Origin: a virus
Reading direction: 5' to 3' (one strand)
Length of the DNA: 35,164 nt
Virus record (IMG/VR): IMGVR_UViG_3300042357_000665
Coordinates: 1 to 35,164 of that record
Both the position numbers and the translations under genes were made by a program. The notes under the pieces are model-generated. The model was given only the letters and a program-made list of their open reading frames with translations. It was not told where the DNA came from and made no database searches. Shown here piece after piece: positions 31,325-35,164 of this stretch (the stretch's first letter is position 1; each line of letters begins with the position of its first letter).

Positions 31325-33439
31325 TTACCTAAAGGCTCTACCAGTGTAAGCAATTCTCGCTCTTGGAAATTTTTTATGATATGCTTGTTCTTGCGAACAT
31401 TCATAAAGACAAGCAGCGGTGGCATCACAAATATCATCTTTATAGCCAGAGAGAGCTTCGATTGTTTGTTTTCCATTTTTCCATTTTTTTTGCAAAAACG
31501 TAAATTGATCTTTTGCCTCTGGAATTTCATTTATTTCAAAAATCTTACCGCTTTTATTCATAGCGGTACCCGCCGACATTTTATAAAATTCAATTGATTT
31601 GCTTCTAAACATCTCAAGTAAGTTTATATAAATTTTGTCTTTATACTCTTTATTAAAAACTTTTAAAACAGCAGGCAGACCTTGATTTTGCAACCTTTCA
31701 ATGGTTTCTGCTGAATGCCACTGATCAAAAGATATTTGTTTAAAACTGAATTTTTTATGAAGATCAATAATATAATTTTCAACCACTTCTATATTGACTG
31801 GTTGCTTCATGTGTTGAGGAGCCCAATACTGAATATGATCAACATAAAATCTTTTTTTCTGTGTTCCGCTTAAATTAAAATCACCATATTGTTCTATGTG
31901 ACCAACTACTAAAGTGTAATAATCATTTCTATTGGCAGGATCTATGTGACAATAAAAGTCATAATTATTTTCTCTTTGTTCCAGCCTAGTGATTCTTTGC
32001 GACTCAATAAAAGCGTGAGCGACATCCTCGGGGTCAAGAAATGGGTTTTCTGAGTTTGTGCCAAATTCAGCTCCAAATTGCATGTTAAATTCTACAGGAT
32101 CTTGTCTTTTTTCCTCCATAAGATCTTTCGCGTTTATATTTGCATTTATCATCCAAGTGGGAAGTTTCAGAATTAATGTAGAATTGTCTTCAAGTCTTGT
32201 GTTGTAAAGATTAAAAAGCTGACCAAATGGGCCCTTAGGGTTCGATAAGCAAATGATTTTTCCATCTTTTTCAAATGTCTTCAAAGACGGTTTTAGCTCA
32301 TTATATAGTTTTTTATCATCACCACCATTTGGATTGTCACCAGCCATGGCAGCAAGCTCATCAATAATAATACACCAACAAGTTTTACCAACTAAGCCAC
32401 CTGCGCTTGAGCTACCGCATTTAAGAATAATGGTTCCATCTAATGGAGTAAGACTTTTTGCTTTTCTTCTCGTGTTTTCTTCTATATCTTTTTCGGTTAA
32501 AAATTTCATCTCCAGAGTATTGTCAACTCCAATATATTTTTGGAAAAAAGGAGAAGCAACAGCCATATTTTTCATAGGAGTGAAAATAGAATCTTTTGCC
32601 TGGTCTTCATTTTTTGCAACGTTCAGGATATGTATTTCTTGAAAATCAGGAAGACCTAGTTTTTTTTGAGGGTGATTCATTGAAAGAAGTTTATAAAGCT
32701 CATACAGTGCAATGGTCACAGTTAAAAACGATTTTCCGCCCCGACGACCCATAATTAAGACTAACTCTCTAAATTTTTTACCTAATTTATTTTTGATTTG
32801 CATTTTGACAGCTTCGTCAGGCACTTCGTCAATTAAATCAAGCTCAGATTGAAAAAAATCTTCTAGCTCAAGTTCTTTGAGTTCCTTTAAAGCAGTTTCT
32901 TCAGATATTTCTCCTGAATTTTCGATTGCATAATCTATTTTAGTATTTCTTACTGCCAATGGGCACCGAAGACATTTGAGGCATCTTGAATTTATTGGTT
33001 TGAGAATATTTTGCGGGGTCTCACCTTTTTCAATATTTTGTGCGGCTAAAATTTCATTGTCTAAAACATACTTCCACACACACTTATCACAATTTTTTTC
33101 TTCTTTTTTATCAGCAGCATTGAGCTCTAAGTTTGTGTTTCCCATTGACCCCATATAAAAAAGTTTTAGTGTCAACATCTGCCATGGGTATGGAGTTAAA
33201 TTCAAATAAAATGGATGTTTGATGAAAGTCTCGATGTCAACAATATTGTGTGGATTATATTTTGACTTATCTCTTGGATCTGGAGCTGGAACTTCATAGC
33301 GATTTGAATAAGTTTGAGGTTCTTGCGATTCCTCATCACTGTCTAAGCCTCTCCAAAGAGATTCAAGTTTTGCAGCATCACGAGCAATTCTTTCTTTTTG
33401 CTCAGCTAATTGTCTTTGTTGATTATTTTTACTGGCCAT
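31325..33439 (-). CDS. terL: terminase large subunit
   Basis: A 704-residue DNA-packaging motor. ATPase part: Walker A 'MGRRGGKSFLTVTIALYE' (231-237), Walker B 'WCIIIDELAAMAG' (D360, E361), and 'KIICLSNPKGPFGQLF' as the coupling motif region. RNase-H-like nuclease part: 'YDFYCHIDPANRNDYY' (D500), 'ISFDQWHSAETIERL' (D572), 'GYKDDICDATAACLYE' (D668/D669/D672), the expected acidic triad. An N-terminal insert before the ATPase core holds C117-x2-C120 and C153-x2-C156-x2-C159, a possible zinc site not usual in terminases. It cleaves concatemers and drives DNA into the prohead through the portal. It is encoded right after the small-subunit candidate, 7 bases apart. Confidence 0.95.
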   Translation of the reverse strand: MASKNNQQRQLAEQKERIARDAAKLESLWRGLDSDEESQEPQTYSNRYEVPAPDPRDKSKYNPHNIVDIETFIKHPFYLNLTPYPWQMLTLKLFYMGSMGNTNLELNAADKKEEKNCDKCVWKYVLDNEILAAQNIEKGETPQNILKPINSRCLKCLRCPLAVRNTKIDYAIENSGEISEETALKELKELELEDFFQSELDLIDEVPDEAVKMQIKNKLGKKFRELVLIMGRRGGKSFLTVTIALYELYKLLSMNHPQKKLGLPDFQEIHILNVAKNEDQAKDSIFTPMKNMAVASPFFQKYIGVDNTLEMKFLTEKDIEENTRRKAKSLTPLDGTIILKCGSSSAGGLVGKTCWCIIIDELAAMAGDNPNGGDDKKLYNELKPSLKTFEKDGKIICLSNPKGPFGQLFNLYNTRLEDNSTLILKLPTWMINANINAKDLMEEKRQDPVEFNMQFGAEFGTNSENPFLDPEDVAHAFIESQRITRLEQRENNYDFYCHIDPANRNDYYTLVVGHIEQYGDFNLSGTQKKRFYVDHIQYWAPQHMKQPVNIEVVENYIIDLHKKFSFKQISFDQWHSAETIERLQNQGLPAVLKVFNKEYKDKIYINLLEMFRSKSIEFYKMSAGTAMNKSGKIFEINEIPEAKDQFTFLQKKWKNGKQTIEALSGYKDDICDATAACLYECSQEQAYHKKFPRARIAYTGRAFR

Positions 33440-33446
33440 TTTAGCA

Positions 33447-34136
33447 TTATGTGATTAACTTTTTAAGTTCTTTCACTTTTTCACGAATGATTCGTTTATC
33501 ATCTTCACTTACCATTAACTCATGTACTTGATATAAAACTTCAAAAACATTAGGTAAATTAACTCCCAAGTCGTCACGATGCTGCTTAATTTGAATCAAT
33601 TTTGTGGTTAATCTATCGATCAACTGTGTTTTTTTAGCTTGTTCATCAAAAGATTTAGTTGTTAACCCTCGAATATCATTTAATTCTTTTAAAGTAGCAA
33701 TTAATGCTAACTCATACTCTCTAAACTTCCATTTAATTACATCTTCATCATCACCATCATAATCTAAAAGACCAGGCGTTTCAATTTTATTCATATCACA
33801 ATGATATTTGAGATGATGTTTAACTTGCGCCCAGTTTAATTTAGCATTGAAATGATTTTCAAAAAATTTTACAGTAGCCCTAATGTTTTTATTTTTATCA
33901 ACATATACATGCTCCAGTAATTCTCGATGAGGAGAATTGCATATAGCGCACTTTGCACTGTAATACTTGGGGTAGTCAATTCCATGCGTATTAAGTTTAT
34001 AATCTTTAACAGGGGTTACATCAGCTCTTAATGAGCTGAACATTACTAATCCGTCTTCTGGATCTACTTTTTGAGATGCATCATTGTCTAGAATAATGTT
34101 TTTGATTACTGCTTCAGAGGCTTTTTCAATGCTCAT
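33447..34136 (-). CDS. zinc/helix-turn-helix protein, probable terminase small subunit
   Basis: A 229-residue protein. Residues 63-113 show 'CAICNSPHRELLEHVY' (C63, C66) followed by a helical stretch and 'WAQVKHHLKYHCD' (H107, H108, H112, C113). This is the pattern of phage DNA-binding domains in which a CxxC precedes a helix-turn-helix ending in HxxxxH. The second half is helical and charged ('FREYELALIATLKELNDIRG'), suitable for oligomerisation. It lies immediately upstream of the large terminase, the classical small-subunit position, and after an intrinsic terminator that separates it from the gene before. Small terminases are too divergent to confirm by eye; a regulatory DNA-binding protein is the alternative. 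Confidence 0.6.
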   Translation of the reverse strand: MSIEKASEAVIKNIILDNDASQKVDPEDGLVMFSSLRADVTPVKDYKLNTHGIDYPKYYSAKCAICNSPHRELLEHVYVDKNKNIRATVKFFENHFNAKLNWAQVKHHLKYHCDMNKIETPGLLDYDGDDEDVIKWKFREYELALIATLKELNDIRGLTTKSFDEQAKKTQLIDRLTTKLIQIKQHRDDLGVNLPNVFEVLYQVHELMVSEDDKRIIREKVKELKKLIT

Positions 34137-34154
34137 GTTTTGATTGGTTCTTTG

Positions 34155-34191
34155 AAAAAATAGTAGTGCGCGCTAAGCACACTACTATTTT
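34155..34191 (-). terminator. intrinsic terminator upstream of the terminase genes
   Basis: A 12-bp perfect stem AAAATAGTAGTG / CACTACTATTTT with an 11-base loop, followed on the minus strand by a run of six T. It separates the gene at 34210-34911 from the terminase operon. The stem is symmetrical in AT content, so weaker termination on the plus strand is possible. Confidence 0.85.
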
Positions 34192-34209
34192 ACAATTTAA
34201 CTTTTGCTT

Positions 34210-34911
34210 CTAGTTCAAATCGTTAGCAATTTTAGAATATGGAGAATTTTTTTCATAAGCTAAAATCACGAATTCATCAGGGAATCCAAACTTTTCATAA
34301 TTTGAATCCACAAACTTTGCTGACGATGATTTTACTGGTTTTGTAGACGCGACCACAGTCTTGCCGTTGAATGTAATAGCAAGCCCACCCTCAGTGTTTG
34401 CAAAACTGCACTTATTTTTAATTTTGCGAGCCCTACAGACATTTTCGGCTAATTCAGATACAATTGAAGGCTTCATGTAAGCATGCAACGTCACCAGATG
34501 AACAGAATTTTCATAAGCTACATCGGCAATCTTTTGAAATGTTTCAATTTCTTTTTTAGAAATTTTCATCAATGGACTTGAGCCACTTGTAAGCATTTTT
34601 ACAAATTTAGTTGGCCCAATTTCCATTAAAACTTTTTCAAATTTACTGGAAACATCAGCATATTTCTTAGGTACTGTTGAGACTTCAACGACTTTTTGCT
34701 CAATTGTCTCGTCTTGAGAATCAAAATTCAAAGCTTCTTTTACTAGATTAGGCTTGTATCCTTCTGCAACTAAAATTTCTTCTATTTCTGTTGAAGAGTA
34801 AGCTTTCCTGAGTGTTTTGACTTCTGATTGAATTTTTCGGAACTGAATTTTGTCGTTTGTCTTAAGGGAATTGTTCCAATTGTAAAAAATTTCAAAATCT
34901 TGTGAATTCAT
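34210..34911 (-). CDS. unknown protein upstream of the terminase operon
   Basis: The start is placed at the ATG at 34911 (233 residues), which has AGGG 6 bases upstream; an ATG at 34929 lacks such a site. Near residue 40 'YSSTEIEEILVAEGYKPN' is a short helical unit of the UBA/CUE-like or helix-turn-helix kind. The middle is mixed and contains 'KISKKEIETFQKIADVAYE'. The C-terminal part has 'NTEGGLAITFNGKTVVAS', beta-like, and ends 'SPYSKIANDLN'. I do not recognise the family. It is closed by the terminator at 34155-34191, so it is transcribed separately from, or attenuated before, the terminase genes. Confidence 0.6.
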   Translation of the reverse strand: MNSQDFEIFYNWNNSLKTNDKIQFRKIQSEVKTLRKAYSSTEIEEILVAEGYKPNLVKEALNFDSQDETIEQKVVEVSTVPKKYADVSSKFEKVLMEIGPTKFVKMLTSGSSPLMKISKKEIETFQKIADVAYENSVHLVTLHAYMKPSIVSELAENVCRARKIKNKCSFANTEGGLAITFNGKTVVASTKPVKSSSAKFVDSNYEKFGFPDEFVILAYEKNSPYSKIANDLN

Positions 34912-34959
34912 AGGGGACCCTATTAACATATTAATTTTTCAACGCGCAAAATATAACCA

Positions 34960-35164
34960 TTATTGCTCAAAATATTTTTTTAGATTTTTGAGAGCTCGTT
35001 TAAGCCTTTTGTTAAATGCTGGTTGAGAAATTTTTAAAAATTTCGCGCACTCTGCTTGATTATAATTTTCGAAGTAGAACAGTTCAATTGCTTGCTGATC
35101 ATTTTTTTGCAGATTTTCTATTGCAGTTTGAAGTTCAATAAAATCTTCAAAATAACTTACTAGA
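34960..35164 (-). CDS. sigma-70 region-4-like protein (5'-partial)
   Basis: The last 67 codons of a minus-strand gene whose start lies beyond the window; the stop is TAA at 34960-34962. The residues 'LQKNDQQAIELFYFENYNQA' and 'ECAKFLKISQPAFNKRLKRA', with 'LKNLKKYF' after them, follow the pattern of sigma-70 region 4: an L-x...A-I-E-L-F-Y-F-E helix, then a helix-turn-helix with 'A-x-F-L-x-I-S-x-x-A-h-x-x-R-L-x-R-A'. A phage-encoded sigma factor directing late genes, or a short DNA-binding regulator with the same fold, would both fit. Position next to the head block is consistent with late control. Confidence 0.7.
   Translation of the reverse strand, partial: LVSYFEDFIELQTAIENLQKNDQQAIELFYFENYNQAECAKFLKISQPAFNKRLKRALKNLKKYFEQ

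Noticed and set aside
31300-31530. Minus-strand 76-codon open frame overlapping the end of the terminase gene
   Set aside because: It is an out-of-frame overlap inside the conserved nuclease end of the terminase, with no coherent composition.
1-35164. A genome-wide alternative code with UGA as Trp
   Set aside because: Several gene pairs overlap as ATGA or TGATG with UGA as stop, and long genes use TGG for all Trp. The two UGAs near 1550-1633 are a local exception at most.
1-35164. tRNA genes near the CCA-adding-type enzyme
   Set aside because: I saw no cloverleaf-like sequence in the short gaps around it. A proper tRNA search was not possible here.

Overview
The window is part of an AT-rich genome of a tailed double-stranded DNA phage (Caudoviricetes), probably a large one. 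It carries a nearly complete head-morphogenesis block on the minus strand (about 8130-34911) and the end of a tail or baseplate block on the plus strand (1-8127). The two blocks converge at about 8128-8131, with only 4 bases between stop codons and no obvious hairpin. I see no integrase, tRNA, rRNA, CRISPR array or host-like metabolic operon. The host cannot be told from this sequence.

Plus strand, left to right: a 5'-truncated protein of repeated beta-sandwich (Ig-like) character; an 866-residue protein with beta-rich repeats; a chain of tail/baseplate-type proteins of 436, 125, 451, 165 and 90 residues. Most are coupled by stop/start overlaps. The first gene is odd: its frame continues past two UGA codons as a protein-like segment that overlaps the next start codon.

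Minus strand, in transcription order from the right edge: the C-terminal end of a sigma-70 region-4-like protein; an unknown gene closed by an intrinsic terminator; a zinc/helix-turn-helix protein in the small-terminase position; the large terminase; then unknown, probably virion-associated genes (350, 146, 664, 337, 272, 264, 343 and 98 residues) with a DUF192 protein among them. Next come an HD-domain CCA-adding-type nucleotidyltransferase; a portal protein with a C-terminal DUF559/PD-(D/E)XK nuclease-like domain; a 1442-residue fusion of prohead protease, scaffold-like region and two zinc ribbons; an acidic probable scaffold or core protein; a putative decoration protein; and the major capsid protein, followed by a strong terminator. 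Past that terminator lie an alpha/beta hydrolase and five small or medium genes of unknown role.

The main points to follow up are: (1) the portal-nuclease fusion; (2) the protease-scaffold-zinc-ribbon fusion; (3) a gaplessly alignable N-terminal leader of about 32 residues shared by otherwise unrelated small proteins and ending in a [KR]-hydrophobic-A motif that recurs across the head-block proteins, which could be a capsid-targeting and protease-processing signal; (4) the nucleotidyltransferase gene, bounded by a 26-bp direct repeat that gives it and its upstream neighbour the same C-terminus (IDSRPEN) and preceded by a hairpin resembling IS200/IS605 ends; (5) possible UGA readthrough in the first tail gene. 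All functions are read from sequence by eye. No database search was run.
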